A model generated the notes under the pieces. It saw only the letters and a program-made list of their open reading frames with translations, did not search any database and was not told the DNA's origin. A stretch of DNA of 64,000 bases. It comes from Cryobacterium arcticum (GTDB lineage: Bacteria > Actinomycetota > Actinomycetes > Actinomycetales > Microbacteriaceae). Of the stretch, positions 1 to 8,965 are shown piece by piece. Position numbers and translations under genes: made by a program. Position 1 is the stretch's first letter. Each line of letters begins with the position of its first letter. The stretch lies in NCBI RefSeq assembly GCF_001679725.1, contig NZ_CP016282.1:2542001-2606000 (forward strand), in the 5' to 3' direction.

Positions 1-57
1 GCGCGTGAGCAGGCCGGGCTTGTCCTCGACGAGGAGGCTGAGAACGTGGGTGCTCAT
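1..57 (-). CDS. ilvN: Acetolactate synthase small subunit, N-terminal fragment (runs off the window)
   Basis: Only the first 19 codons are present, reading MSTHVLSLLVEDKPGLLTR, which is the opening of the ACT domain of the regulatory subunit of acetolactate synthase (valine feedback, activation of IlvB). The ATG lies 2 bp past the ilvB stop on the same strand, so it is the third gene of an ilvD-ilvB-ilvN operon. The rest of the gene is outside the window. Confidence 0.9.
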   Translation of the reverse strand, partial: MSTHVLSLLVEDKPGLLTR

Positions 58-59
58 TG

Positions 60-1901
60 TTACTCCTCTTCCCAGGTGGGTGCGTGGTCCTTGGCGTACT
101 GGACGAAGCTGTTGCTGACGCCCTGAGGCACCATCGGCCAGACCATGGCGTCCCGGCTGACGATGAAGTCGATCACGACCGGACGGTCGTTGGTGGCCAG
201 CGCGAGCTTGATGGCGTCGTCGACCTGGTCGGCGCTGGTGACCCGGATGCCCAGGGCGCCGTATGCGTCGGCCATCTTCACGAAGTCGGGCACCATCGCG
301 GTGCCGTGACCGGTGTTGAGGTCGGTGAACGAGTGCCGTCCGTCATAGAAGAGGGATTGCCACTGGCGCACCATGCCGAGGGACGAGTTGTTGATGATCG
401 CCACCTTGATCGGAATGTTGTTGATCGTGCAGGTGGCCAGCTCCTGGTTGGTCATCTGGAAGCACCCGTCGCCGTCGATCGACCAGACCACCCGGTCAGG
501 CTCGGCGACCTTGGCGCCCATGGCGGCGGGAACCGAGTAGCCCATGGTTCCGGCGCCGCCGGAGTTGAGCCAGGAGTTGGGGCGCTCGTACTTGATGAAC
601 TGCGCGGCCCACATCTGGTGCTGACCGACGCCGGCGGCGTAGACACCCTCGGGGCCGGTGAGCTCGCCGATGCGCTTGATCACGTACTGCGGGGCGAGCA
701 GGCCGTCGGCGGGCTCGCTGTAGCCCAGCGGGAACTTCTCGCGCAGACCGTTGAGGTACGTCCACCACTCGGTGATGTCGGGCGTGGTCGAGGCGATCGC
801 GTCGCGGTAGGCCACCGTGAGGTCGGCGATCACGTCCTTGGCGTCGCCCACGATGGGCACGTCGGCGGCGCGGATCTTGCCGATCTCGGCCGGGTCCACG
901 TCCACGTGCACGATGGTGGCGTTCGGCGCGAATTCGCTGGCCTTGCCGGTCACCCGGTCGTCGAAGCGGGCGCCCAGGGCGATGATCAGGTCGGATTCCT
1001 GCAGGGCGAGAACGGCCGCGACGGTGCCGTGCATACCGGGCATGCCCAGGTGCTGCTTGTGCGAGTCCGGGAACGCGCCACGGGCCATCAGGGTGGTGAC
1101 GACGGGCGTGCCGGTGAGTTCGGCCAGCTCGAGCAGTTCGGGCGAGGCCTTGGCGCGGATGACACCGCCGCCCACATAGAACACGGGCTTCTCGGCGCCG
1201 GCCAGGAGCGCCGCAGCGGCCTGCACCTGCTTGCCGTGCGCCTTGGTGATCGGCCGGTAGCCGGGCAGGTCGAGCTTGGGCGGCCAGATGAACGGGGCGC
1301 TCATCTGCTGGGCGTCCTTGGTGATGTCCACCAGCACCGGGCCGGGGCGGCCGGTGTTGCAGATCAGGAACGCCGACGCGAGGGCGGCGGGGATGTCCTC
1401 CGGCCGCTTCACCAGGAAGGAGTGCTTGGTGATCGGCATGGTGATGCCGACGATGTCGGCCTCCTGGAAGGCATCCGTGCCCATCAGCGTGGAGAAGACC
1501 TGGCCGGTGATGGCCAAGAGCGGCACCGAGTCCATGTAGGCGTCGGCGATGGCCGTCACGAGGTTGGTCGCGCCGGGCCCGGAGGTGGCGATGGCCACCC
1601 CGACCCGGTTGCTCGAGGACGCGTAGCCCTCGGCGGCGTGACCGGCGCCCTGTTCGTGGCGCACCAGGATGTGACGGATGTCGTCCTGGTTCATCAGCTC
1701 GTCGTAGAGCGGGATGACGGCGCCGCCCGGCAGGCCGAAGACGTCGGTGACGCCGAGCAGCTTGAGGGTGCGCAGGATCGCGCCGGAACCGGTGAGGATC
1801 TCGGGTTCGGTCGCGGCGTCCGGCGCCGTCGTGGCACCGGAAGCAGGACCGGAGGGCGTCGGAAAGGAGGGTGTCGGCACGGGCGAAGGTTCCGTGGTCA
1901 T
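60..1901 (-). CDS. ilvB: Acetolactate synthase large subunit
   Basis: Thiamine-diphosphate enzyme that condenses two pyruvates to acetolactate (or pyruvate with 2-ketobutyrate), the first common step of valine, leucine and isoleucine synthesis. The N-terminal PYR domain has the catalytic glutamate motif [14 protein letters not shown]; the middle is the FAD-binding domain; the C-terminal PP domain has the GDG...NN metal/ThDP motif (SIDGDGCFQ to AIINN) and QHQMWAAQ. About 36 Pro/Ala/Thr-rich residues precede the conserved core. I chose the ATG at 1901 (613 aa): an in-frame TTG nine bases upstream would sit only a base or so from the AGGGA ribosome site, which fits the ATG better. It is 38 bp after ilvD and 2 bp before ilvN. 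Confidence 0.96.
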   Translation of the reverse strand: MTTEPSPVPTPSFPTPSGPASGATTAPDAATEPEILTGSGAILRTLKLLGVTDVFGLPGGAVIPLYDELMNQDDIRHILVRHEQGAGHAAEGYASSSNRVGVAIATSGPGATNLVTAIADAYMDSVPLLAITGQVFSTLMGTDAFQEADIVGITMPITKHSFLVKRPEDIPAALASAFLICNTGRPGPVLVDITKDAQQMSAPFIWPPKLDLPGYRPITKAHGKQVQAAAALLAGAEKPVFYVGGGVIRAKASPELLELAELTGTPVVTTLMARGAFPDSHKQHLGMPGMHGTVAAVLALQESDLIIALGARFDDRVTGKASEFAPNATIVHVDVDPAEIGKIRAADVPIVGDAKDVIADLTVAYRDAIASTTPDITEWWTYLNGLREKFPLGYSEPADGLLAPQYVIKRIGELTGPEGVYAAGVGQHQMWAAQFIKYERPNSWLNSGGAGTMGYSVPAAMGAKVAEPDRVVWSIDGDGCFQMTNQELATCTINNIPIKVAIINNSSLGMVRQWQSLFYDGRHSFTDLNTGHGTAMVPDFVKMADAYGALGIRVTSADQVDDAIKLALATNDRPVVIDFIVSRDAMVWPMVPQGVSNSFVQYAKDHAPTWEEE

Positions 1902-1939
1902 GAGAGGCAAATCCCTAAATCGGTGACGGATGGTGTCGA

Positions 1940-3634
1940 TCAGCCCGTGGTCGCTCCGAGTGCCGCCGACTGCACGAGCTTGGAGTACTTGGCGAGGACG
2001 CCACGGGTGTAACGGGGAGGAAGCGGGGCCCAGCCTTCTCGGCGGGCGGCGAGCTCTTCAGCGTCGACAAGTAGGTCGAGCGAGCGAGCTGCGATATCGA
2101 CCCGTATCAGATCACCATCGCGCACGAAGGCGATCGGACCTGCGTCCACCGCTTCGGGTGCTATATGGCCGATACACAGTCCGGTTGTGCCGCCTGAGAA
2201 TCGACCATCAGTCAATAGTAGTACATCGGCTCCGAGCCCGGCGCCCTTGATGGCCGCGGTGATCGAGAGCATCTCGCGCATGCCCGGGCCGCCCTTGGGG
2301 CCTTCGTAGCGGATGATGACGACGTCGCCCTTGAGGATCTCGCCGTTGGTGAGGGCGTCCATGGCCGAGCGCTCACGTTCGAACACGCGGGCGGGGCCCT
2401 CGAAGATGTCGCTGTCGAAGCCGGCGGTCTTCACGACAGCGCCCTCCGGGGCCATCGAGCCCTTGAGGATGGTGATGCCGCCCGAGGCGTGGATCGGGTT
2501 GTCGAGGGTGCGCAGAACCGTGCCGTCGAGTTCGGGCGGGTCGATCTCGGCGAGGTTCTCGGCGACGGTCTTGCCGGTCACGGTGAGGCAGTCGCCGTGT
2601 AGGAGGCCCGCCTCGAGCAGGGCGCGCATGACGACGGGCACGCCGCCGTGACGGTCGACGTCGTTCATCACGAACTTGCCGAAGGGCTTGAGGTCGCCGA
2701 TGTGCGGAACCTTGTCGCCGATGCGGTTGAAGTCGTCGAGGGTGAGATCGACCTCGGCCTCCTGGGCGATGGCGAGCAGGTGCAGCACCACGTTGGTGGA
2801 ACCGCCGAAGGCCATGGCCACGGCGATGGCGTTCTCGAACGCCTTCTTGGTGAGGATGTCGCGGGTGGTGATGCCCAGGCGCAGCAGGTTGACGACGGCC
2901 TCTCCGGAGCGGTGCGCGAAGTAGTCGCGGCGGCGGTCGGCCGAAGCGGGTGACGCGGAGCCGGGCAGGCTCATGCCCAGGGCCTCGGCGACGCTGGCCA
3001 TGGTGTTGGCGGTGTACATGCCGCCGCAGGCGCCTTCACCCGGGGCGAAGGCGCACTCGATGCGCTTGGCGTCCTCGACGCTCATACGGCCGGCCTTCAC
3101 GGCGCCGACGGCTTCGAAGGAGTCGATGATGGTGATGTCTTTTTCGGTGCCGTCGGAGAGCTTCACCCAACCGGGTGCGATGGAACCGGCGTAGAGGAAG
3201 ACGCTCGCGAGGTCGAGCCGGGCCGCGGCCATGAGCATCCCGGGCAGTGACTTGTCGCAGCCGGCCAGCAGCACGGAACCGTCGAGGCGCTCGGCCTGCA
3301 TGACGACCTCGACGGAGTCGGCGATGACCTCACGGGAGACCAGCGAGAAGTGCATGCCCTCGTGGCCCATCGAGATGCCGTCGGAGACGGAGATGGTGCC
3401 GAACTGCAGCGGATAGCCGCCGCCGGAGTGCACGCCCTCCTTGGACGCCTGGGCGAGGCGGTCCAGCGAGAGGTTGCACGGGGTGATCTCGTTCCACGAG
3501 CTCGCGATGCCGATCTGGGGCTTGTCCCAGTCGGCGTCGCCCATTCCCACCGCGCGGAGCATGCCGCGCGAGGTGGTGGCTTCGATTCCATCGGTGACGT
3601 CGCGGCTACGGGGCTTCATGTCGTACTCAGGCAT
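1940..3634 (-). CDS. ilvD: Dihydroxy-acid dehydratase
   Basis: Iron-sulfur dehydratase converting 2,3-dihydroxy-isovalerate or -methylvalerate to the 2-keto acids of valine and isoleucine synthesis. The 564 aa are full length. Conserved pieces visible are [20 protein letters not shown] and [12 protein letters not shown] (the three cluster cysteines) and the C-terminal [19 protein letters not shown]. First gene of ilvD-ilvB-ilvN. The ATG has no Shine-Dalgarno sequence; instead a TAGACT hexamer ends 6 nt upstream, which suggests a leaderless mRNA starting at the ATG. Confidence 0.97.
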   Translation of the reverse strand: MPEYDMKPRSRDVTDGIEATTSRGMLRAVGMGDADWDKPQIGIASSWNEITPCNLSLDRLAQASKEGVHSGGGYPLQFGTISVSDGISMGHEGMHFSLVSREVIADSVEVVMQAERLDGSVLLAGCDKSLPGMLMAAARLDLASVFLYAGSIAPGWVKLSDGTEKDITIIDSFEAVGAVKAGRMSVEDAKRIECAFAPGEGACGGMYTANTMASVAEALGMSLPGSASPASADRRRDYFAHRSGEAVVNLLRLGITTRDILTKKAFENAIAVAMAFGGSTNVVLHLLAIAQEAEVDLTLDDFNRIGDKVPHIGDLKPFGKFVMNDVDRHGGVPVVMRALLEAGLLHGDCLTVTGKTVAENLAEIDPPELDGTVLRTLDNPIHASGGITILKGSMAPEGAVVKTAGFDSDIFEGPARVFERERSAMDALTNGEILKGDVVIIRYEGPKGGPGMREMLSITAAIKGAGLGADVLLLTDGRFSGGTTGLCIGHIAPEAVDAGPIAFVRDGDLIRVDIAARSLDLLVDAEELAARREGWAPLPPRYTRGVLAKYSKLVQSAALGATTG

Positions 3635-3640
3635 GAAGTG

Positions 3641-3646
3641 AGTCTA
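3641..3646 (-). promoter_or_regulatory. -10 hexamer of a leaderless ilvD promoter
   Basis: TAGACT on the minus strand, 6 nt before the ilvD ATG. This matches the TANNNT plus 6-7 nt spacing typical of actinobacterial leaderless genes and explains the missing ribosome-binding site. It also supports the chosen ilvD start. Confidence 0.6.
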
Positions 3647-3649
3647 GAA

Positions 3650-3691
3650 CGTCGCGGGCGGGCCGGGTGGCACCCGAACCTGCCCGCGACG
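3650..3691 (-). terminator. Hairpin between otsAB and ilvD
   Basis: Perfect 10-bp inverted repeat CGTCGCGGGC / GCCCGCGACG with a smaller CGGGT/ACCCG hairpin nested inside, 7 nt after the otsAB stop. There is no clear U tract, so it is either a GC-rich actinobacterial terminator or an element that insulates the ilvD promoter that lies directly beyond it. Confidence 0.5.
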
Positions 3692-3698
3692 CTTGTGG

Positions 3699-5927
3699 CT
3701 AGTTCTCCTGCTGAGTGGATGCGGCGCGGAAATCGGCCAGCAGCGCGAGCACCTGGGTGACCTCCTTGGGCCCGCGAACCCGGTATCCGGCCAGGGTGGC
3801 GCCCGGACCGATCTTGAGACCGAGGTCGTTGTCGCCGAGAACCGTGAAGGCGTCTTCGTCGGTGACGTCGTCGCCGGCGTAGAGCACCCGGTCGGCGCCG
3901 GTGTGTACGCGCAGACGCTCGAGGGCGTCACCCTTGGTGCTGGAACGCACCGAGAATTCGAGCACGTTCTTGCCCTCGCGCACGGTGAGCGACGGCAGCA
4001 GTTCGGCCAGCTGGTCGCGGGCCTCCCGCTGCACGGCCTGACCGTCCTGAGCCGTGGCCAAGCGGGTGTGCAGGGCCAGGCCGGCGGGCTTCTGTTCGAT
4101 CCAGGTGCCGAAGACCGGGCCGGAGATGCGCTCGAGCACCCGGGTGAGGGTGTCGAGCTTCTCGAGTTCCTCTGGCACCAGTCCCAGTTCGATGCCGTTG
4201 GCGTCCAGCTGCACCTCGATGCCGTGGGACCCGGTGAGGAGCACCTCGCTCTGCGGTTCGGCCACGTGCTTGAGGCTCACCAGGGCGCGGCCCGACACGA
4301 ACGCCACGCGCACGCCGGGGAGGTCGAGCAGGCGCTGCACGACGTCGTGGGTGCCGTCAACGGCGCGGGCGTCCTCGGGCTCGTCGACGTGCGGCGCCAA
4401 TGTGCCGTCGAAGTCGAGGGCCACCAGGATGGTCTCGGCGGAACTGATGTCGCGCAGGGCGCTCACCAGGTTCTCCGGCACCCCGCTGGGCACGGCGGCC
4501 CCGCCGGTGAGGGTCTGCAGGAACGACGCGCTCCAGGCGGCCACGTCGTTGTCGAAGACCTTGCGGCGCAGGGCCCGCATCCGCCTCGTGCGCTCACGCT
4601 TGGGCATGGTGATGGCCTTCATGATCGACGCCTTCATGCCGTCGATGTCGTGCGGGTTGATCAGCACGGCCTGCTTGAGTTCGTCGGCGGCGCCGGCGAA
4701 TTCGCTGAGCACCAGCACACCGTCGCCGTCGTGGCGCACGGCCACGTACTCCTTGGCCACGAGGTTCATGCCGTCGCGGAGGGCGGTGACGAGCATGACG
4801 TCCGCGGCGAGGTACAGCGCCACCATCTCCTCGCGGGGGTAGCCGTGGTGGTGGTAGCTGATGGCCGTGTGGCTGATGGTGGAGTAGTCGCCGTTGACGC
4901 GGCCGACGGCGAGTTCGATCTCGTCGCGCAGCTGCATGTAGGTGGCCACCCGCTCACGGGATGGGCTGGCGACCTGCACCAGGGTGACGTCTTCCACGTT
5001 CAGCGTGCCGTCTTCGAGGAGTTCGCCGAAGGCCTTGATGCGGTGGCCGATGCCCTTGGTGTAGTCGAGGCGGTCGACGCCGAGCATGATCGTCTTGGGG
5101 TTGCCGAGGTCCTCGCGGATCTGCCGGGCGCGTTCCTGGATCTCGGGGCGCCTGGCCATCTCCTCGTACGCCGCGGCGTCGATCGAGATGGGGAAGTGCT
5201 TGGCGATGACACGGCGGTGCTGGCCGTTCTGGCTGGGCACGTCCACCGCGACGCCGCGGGTGGCGTAGCCGAAGAGGCGGCGCACCGCGCGGGAGAAGTT
5301 GCCCGCGTCGGCCAGCCGCTGGAATCCGATCAGGTCGGCGCCGAGCAGGCCGTCGAGGATCTGCTTGCGCCAGGGCAGCTGGGCGAAGATGCCGTACGGG
5401 GGGAAGGGGATGTGGTTGAAGAAGCCGATGACGAGGTCGGGGCGCGCGTCGCGCAGCATCCGCGGCACGAGCTGCAGCTGGTAGTCGTGCACCCAGACCG
5501 TGGCGCCGGGGGCCGCGGCAGCGGCGGCAGCGGTGGCGAAGCGACGGTTGACCTTGACGTAGGCCTCCCACCACTCGCGGTGGTAGCTGGGCGAGGCGAT
5601 GACGTCGTGGTAGAGCGGCCAGAGGGTGTCGTTGGAGAAGCCCTCGTAGTAGAGCTCGAGGTCGTCGGTGCTCAGCCGCACCGGAACGATGGAGATGCCG
5701 TCGTTCTCGAAGGGCTCGAACTCACGGTCGGCCACTCCAGGCCAGCCCACCCAGGCGCCGTCGGAGGCACGCATCAGCGGCTCGAGGGCCGTGACCAGAC
5801 CGCCGGGCGAGGTGCGCCAGCTTTCGGTGCCGTCTTCGGCGACTTCGTAGTCGACCGGAAGCCGGTTGGAGACCACCACAAGGTCGAAGTGGCCGGGGGC
5901 GACGGCGTCGGGGCCGGCCTCTGGCAC
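3699..5927 (-). CDS. otsAB: Bifunctional trehalose-6-phosphate synthase/phosphatase (OtsA-OtsB fusion)
   Basis: A 742-aa fusion. Residues about 15-480 are a GT20 OtsA domain ([34 protein letters not shown]) joining UDP-glucose and glucose-6-phosphate. Residues about 495-742 are a HAD-type OtsB phosphatase ([37 protein letters not shown]) that releases trehalose, an osmo- and cold protectant. The start used is GTG 5927, 14 residues before the conserved core. The same frame stays open for another 44 codons upstream as an Ala/Thr/Pro-rich stretch that has no ATG, GTG or TTG, so the true N terminus is uncertain. It stands alone, followed by a hairpin and then the ilv operon. Confidence 0.95.
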   Translation of the reverse strand: MPEAGPDAVAPGHFDLVVVSNRLPVDYEVAEDGTESWRTSPGGLVTALEPLMRASDGAWVGWPGVADREFEPFENDGISIVPVRLSTDDLELYYEGFSNDTLWPLYHDVIASPSYHREWWEAYVKVNRRFATAAAAAAAPGATVWVHDYQLQLVPRMLRDARPDLVIGFFNHIPFPPYGIFAQLPWRKQILDGLLGADLIGFQRLADAGNFSRAVRRLFGYATRGVAVDVPSQNGQHRRVIAKHFPISIDAAAYEEMARRPEIQERARQIREDLGNPKTIMLGVDRLDYTKGIGHRIKAFGELLEDGTLNVEDVTLVQVASPSRERVATYMQLRDEIELAVGRVNGDYSTISHTAISYHHHGYPREEMVALYLAADVMLVTALRDGMNLVAKEYVAVRHDGDGVLVLSEFAGAADELKQAVLINPHDIDGMKASIMKAITMPKRERTRRMRALRRKVFDNDVAAWSASFLQTLTGGAAVPSGVPENLVSALRDISSAETILVALDFDGTLAPHVDEPEDARAVDGTHDVVQRLLDLPGVRVAFVSGRALVSLKHVAEPQSEVLLTGSHGIEVQLDANGIELGLVPEELEKLDTLTRVLERISGPVFGTWIEQKPAGLALHTRLATAQDGQAVQREARDQLAELLPSLTVREGKNVLEFSVRSSTKGDALERLRVHTGADRVLYAGDDVTDEDAFTVLGDNDLGLKIGPGATLAGYRVRGPKEVTQVLALLADFRAASTQQEN

Positions 5928-6123
5928 GGCTTCGGCGCCGGCGGCCGAGCCGTCGGTCAGCGCCTCTGCCGGAGCGTCGGTCGCGGCGCCGGTCGGCGCC
6001 GCCTCTGTTCCGTCGGCTGAGGGTGTGGCTGCGGTGGTGTCGGGTGCGGTTTCGATGACTCATCCATTCCGGTGCCCGCCCATGCGGAACACCTGGGTGC
6101 ACTTCGAGGTTACCAGCGAAGGC

Positions 6124-6129
6124 TATGCT
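6124..6129 (+). promoter_or_regulatory. -10 hexamer of a leaderless promoter
   Basis: TATGCT, 6 nt before the GTG of the sugar isomerase gene. The GTG lacks a Shine-Dalgarno sequence, so the hexamer both marks the promoter and favours GTG 6136 over the in-frame ATG at 6151. Confidence 0.55.
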
Positions 6130-6135
6130 GACGCC

Positions 6136-6933
6136 GTGATTCGCATCGGCATGAGCACCACCTGTGTCTATCCGCTTCCCCTGGAGGATGCCTTCCGGCT
6201 TGCCCATCAGAGCGGTTTCGACGGCGTCGAGGTGATGGTCACGCGCGACGAGGCCACCCAGGATGCGGCGACGCTCCGGGCCCTCTCCGCCCGGTACTCG
6301 CTGCCCATCTTCTCCGTGCACGCCCCGGTGCTCTTACTCACCCACTTCGTCTGGGGCAGGGACCCCCGGGTGAAGCTGGAGCGGTCAGCGGCCCTCGCCG
6401 CCGAGGTGGGCGCGTCGACCGTCGTCGTGCATCCGCCGTTTCGCTGGCAGGCCGGCTATGCGGAGGATTTCCTCGACATCGTGCGGGCGCTCGGCCGGCA
6501 GACCGGTATCGAGATCGCCGTGGAGAACATGTTCCCGTGGAAGATCGGCGGCCGCGGAGTGAAGGCCTACTCCCCCGGCTGGGACACCACCCGGATGGAC
6601 TGCGACGCGGTCACGCTGGACTTCTCACACTGCGCACTGAGCGGGCACGACAGCCTGGCCATGGCGACGGCCCTCGGGGACAGGCTGCGGCACGTGCACC
6701 TGTGCGACGGGTCGGGTTCCCTGGACGAGGGCCGGGTCTTCGACGAGCATCTGCTGCCCGGGCAGGGCTCGGAGCCCGTGGCCGAGGTGCTCCGGCTGCT
6801 CGCCGCGGGCGACTGGACCGGCCAGATCGTGGCCGAGGTGAACACCCGGTCCGCGCGCTCCGAGCGGGAGCGCCTGGCGATGCTCGCCGACACCCTGGCC
6901 TTCGCCCGAACCCACACCCGCACCCCCGCCTAA
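6136..6933 (+). CDS. Sugar phosphate isomerase/epimerase family protein (AP endonuclease 2-type TIM barrel)
   Basis: 265-aa TIM-barrel protein of the xylose-isomerase-like family (AP_endonuc_2). It begins IRIGMSTTCVYPLPL and carries likely metal-binding and active-site residues in IAVENMFPWKIGG, LDFSHCALSGHD, HVHLCDGSGS and the C-terminal glutamate of VAEVNTR. Members isomerise or epimerise small sugars or inositols, or are endonuclease IV-like; the substrate cannot be told here. It is transcribed away from otsAB and alone, ending convergently against the YhgE/Pip gene. Start GTG 6136 is supported by the -10 hexamer; ATG 6151 would cut into the first beta strand. Confidence 0.85.
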   Translation: MIRIGMSTTCVYPLPLEDAFRLAHQSGFDGVEVMVTRDEATQDAATLRALSARYSLPIFSVHAPVLLLTHFVWGRDPRVKLERSAALAAEVGASTVVVHPPFRWQAGYAEDFLDIVRALGRQTGIEIAVENMFPWKIGGRGVKAYSPGWDTTRMDCDAVTLDFSHCALSGHDSLAMATALGDRLRHVHLCDGSGSLDEGRVFDEHLLPGQGSEPVAEVLRLLAAGDWTGQIVAEVNTRSARSERERLAMLADTLAFARTHTRTPA

Positions 6934-6938
6934 CCCCA

Positions 6939-6995
6939 CCGCGAGCCGTGAGTCACGCACGCCTCGGTTCTGGGTGCTTGCGTCACAGTTCGCGG
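6939..6995. terminator. Long imperfect inverted repeat between convergent genes
   Basis: Arms CCGCGAGCCGTGA and TCACAGTTCGCGG (11 of 13 positions pair), with inner GTCACGCA/GCGTCAC pairing, sit directly between two convergent genes. Position and symmetry suit a bidirectional terminator, though no U tract is present; it could also be a dispersed intergenic repeat. Confidence 0.4.
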
Positions 6996-7009
6996 GATGA
7001 GAAGGCGGG

Positions 7010-8965
7010 TCAGGCGGCGGCGAGGGCGAAGGAGCGGGCGCCTCGGCGACGGGCCACGACGGCCGTGGAGAGCAACACGGCGACGATCCCGAAGAGCAGC
7101 AGGGCGAACACCGCCGACGCCACATCCGCCCCGCTGCCCCCGGACACGATCGCCTGGATGCCCTGCACGGCCCAGGTGAGCGGGAGGAACGGACTGATCA
7201 GCCGGAACGGTTCCGAGACCAGTTCGAGCGGGTAGAGCCCGCCGACCGACACGAGCTGCAGGCTGAGCAGCACCAGCGAGATCACCACACCGATGCGGCC
7301 GAGCGCCGCCGTGAGGAAGTGATTCACCGCGACGAACGCGAACGCCAGCAGCACCGAGAACCCGAACGTCGCCGGGGCGAGCGTCCAGGACACGCCGAGG
7401 GTGCTGTGCAGCAGCAACACCACGGCCAGGGCCTGAGCGGCCGCGATCGCGAAGCCGCGGCCGAGGCTGCGCCAGACCAGACGCCCCGTGGTGGCGGTCG
7501 AGGCCAGGGCGATGGCCGACAGCGGCTTCATCACCAGGAAGATCGCCAGGGCGCCGATCCAGAGGCCCACCGGGACGAAGAGCATCCCGATGATCGGGCC
7601 GATCGAGTCGAGCGGGTTGTCCCGCGCCGAATCGAGGGTGACGGGCGCCGCGATGACCTTCGCGGTTTGGGTGGGGTCGAGGTCGGTGAGCGCCGAGGCG
7701 CTCTCGGCTCCGGTGGCGAGCCCGGTGGCGAGGTCGCCGGCACCGGTCTCGAGCTGGTGGGCGCCCGACGCGGCCGCGGCGGTTCCGGTGGCCAGCTGGG
7801 CCACGCCGTCGGAGAGTTCGCCGAGCCCGGAGGCGAGCCCTGAGGCTCCCCCGCGCACGCTCTCGGAGCCCGCAGCGAGTTGCGCCGCCCCTGCGGCGCT
7901 CTGGCTGATCCCGCCCTGCACCCCGGAGAGCGCCGCGCTGGTCTGCCGGCTCAGGGCGTCGCCGGAGGACGCCAGGGTGTCGAGGCCGCCCTGCGCCTGG
8001 AGGAGCCCGCCGAGCACGCCCTGCACGGCGGCCTTGGTCTGCGGGTCGAGCGGCTCGAGCGCGGCGGCGGGAATCTGCGCGGCGACGGACCCCAGTTGGG
8101 ACACCCCGGATGCGGCGGACTGCACGCCCTCGGTGTACTGGGTGACCCCGGCGCTGAGAGAGCCGAGCCCCGCAGCCCCGGAGCTGAGGGTGCCGAGCCC
8201 GCTGCTGAGCGCGTCCACTCCAGTGGTGTACGAATCGACGCCCGAGGCGAACGTGGCAGCGCCGTCGGCCGCCGCGGCGGTGCCGTCGGCGGTGGCCTGG
8301 GTGCCGGCCGCCAGGGTGTCGAGCCCGGATGCGACGCCGGTCACGCCCGTGGCCAGCTGAGCCGACCCGTCGGCGGCAGCCACCAGGGACTCGCCGAGCG
8401 TGCCCAGATTGGTGTACAACCCGCCGAGGTACTGCTTGGTGATCTCGGTACCGAACGCCCCGGTGAGGGCGCCACCGACGGACTGCGCGACCGAACCGGC
8501 CAGGAACGAGTGCGCGTCATCGGTGCGGATGGCGAGGTCGGCCTGGGTGGGCGTGGACCCCGACAGGGACGTGACCGACTTCGAGAAGTCGCTCGGGATG
8601 GTCAGCACGGCGTACGCGCTGCCGTCGGCGAGGGCCTTCGAGGCGTCGGCGTCGTTGGAGATCACCCAGGCGAACCCGGTGGAGTCCGAGCCCTCCGTGG
8701 CGGGCTTGGTGAGCTCGGTCACCAGCTGGCGACCGGCCAGCACCATCTGGTCGCTGCCGTCCGGCAGCGTGGTCGTGACGAACTCGTCGTTGTTCACCAC
8801 GAGGGCAGGCAGGGTGTCCACCCGGTCGTCGGCGCTGTTGAGGGCGCCGGCGAACAGTCCGGCGACGGCCAACGGCACCACGATGAGTGCGGCCAGGCCG
8901 GCCCCTGCCGCGCCGCGGCGTTGGCCGGGCGTGCGGCTGAATAGTCTGTCGAGCCTGGTGCTCAT
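7010..8965 (-). CDS. YhgE/Pip-family membrane protein (ABC-2-like)
   Basis: 651-aa membrane protein. One transmembrane segment is near the N terminus (residues about 20-42), then a large external domain made of heptad-like Ser/Gly/Ala/Leu repeats (many LASGL/LSSGL-type units, about 240-470), then five or six transmembrane segments from about residue 480 to the end. This is the layout of YhgE/Pip (phage infection protein) and ABC-2-like exporters. The ATG at 8965 overlaps the MMPL stop by 4 bp, so the two are translationally coupled and presumably form one export system under the adjacent TetR regulator. A much longer open frame upstream is only the shadow of the MMPL gene. Confidence 0.88.
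   Translation of the reverse strand: MSTRLDRLFSRTPGQRRGAAGAGLAALIVVPLAVAGLFAGALNSADDRVDTLPALVVNNDEFVTTTLPDGSDQMVLAGRQLVTELTKPATEGSDSTGFAWVISNDADASKALADGSAYAVLTIPSDFSKSVTSLSGSTPTQADLAIRTDDAHSFLAGSVAQSVGGALTGAFGTEITKQYLGGLYTNLGTLGESLVAAADGSAQLATGVTGVASGLDTLAAGTQATADGTAAAADGAATFASGVDSYTTGVDALSSGLGTLSSGAAGLGSLSAGVTQYTEGVQSAASGVSQLGSVAAQIPAAALEPLDPQTKAAVQGVLGGLLQAQGGLDTLASSGDALSRQTSAALSGVQGGISQSAAGAAQLAAGSESVRGGASGLASGLGELSDGVAQLATGTAAAASGAHQLETGAGDLATGLATGAESASALTDLDPTQTAKVIAAPVTLDSARDNPLDSIGPIIGMLFVPVGLWIGALAIFLVMKPLSAIALASTATTGRLVWRSLGRGFAIAAAQALAVVLLLHSTLGVSWTLAPATFGFSVLLAFAFVAVNHFLTAALGRIGVVISLVLLSLQLVSVGGLYPLELVSEPFRLISPFLPLTWAVQGIQAIVSGGSGADVASAVFALLLFGIVAVLLSTAVVARRRGARSFALAAA

Noticed and set aside
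1902..1910. TTG start for ilvB (three residues longer)
   Set aside because: It would leave almost no spacing to the AGGGA ribosome site; the ATG at 1901 has proper spacing.
57..6020. Very long open frames on the plus strand opposite ilvB, ilvD and otsAB
   Set aside because: They mirror the codons of the genuine minus-strand genes (high GC third positions keep the opposite frame open), have His/Gly/Asp/Val-rich shadow composition and no family similarity.
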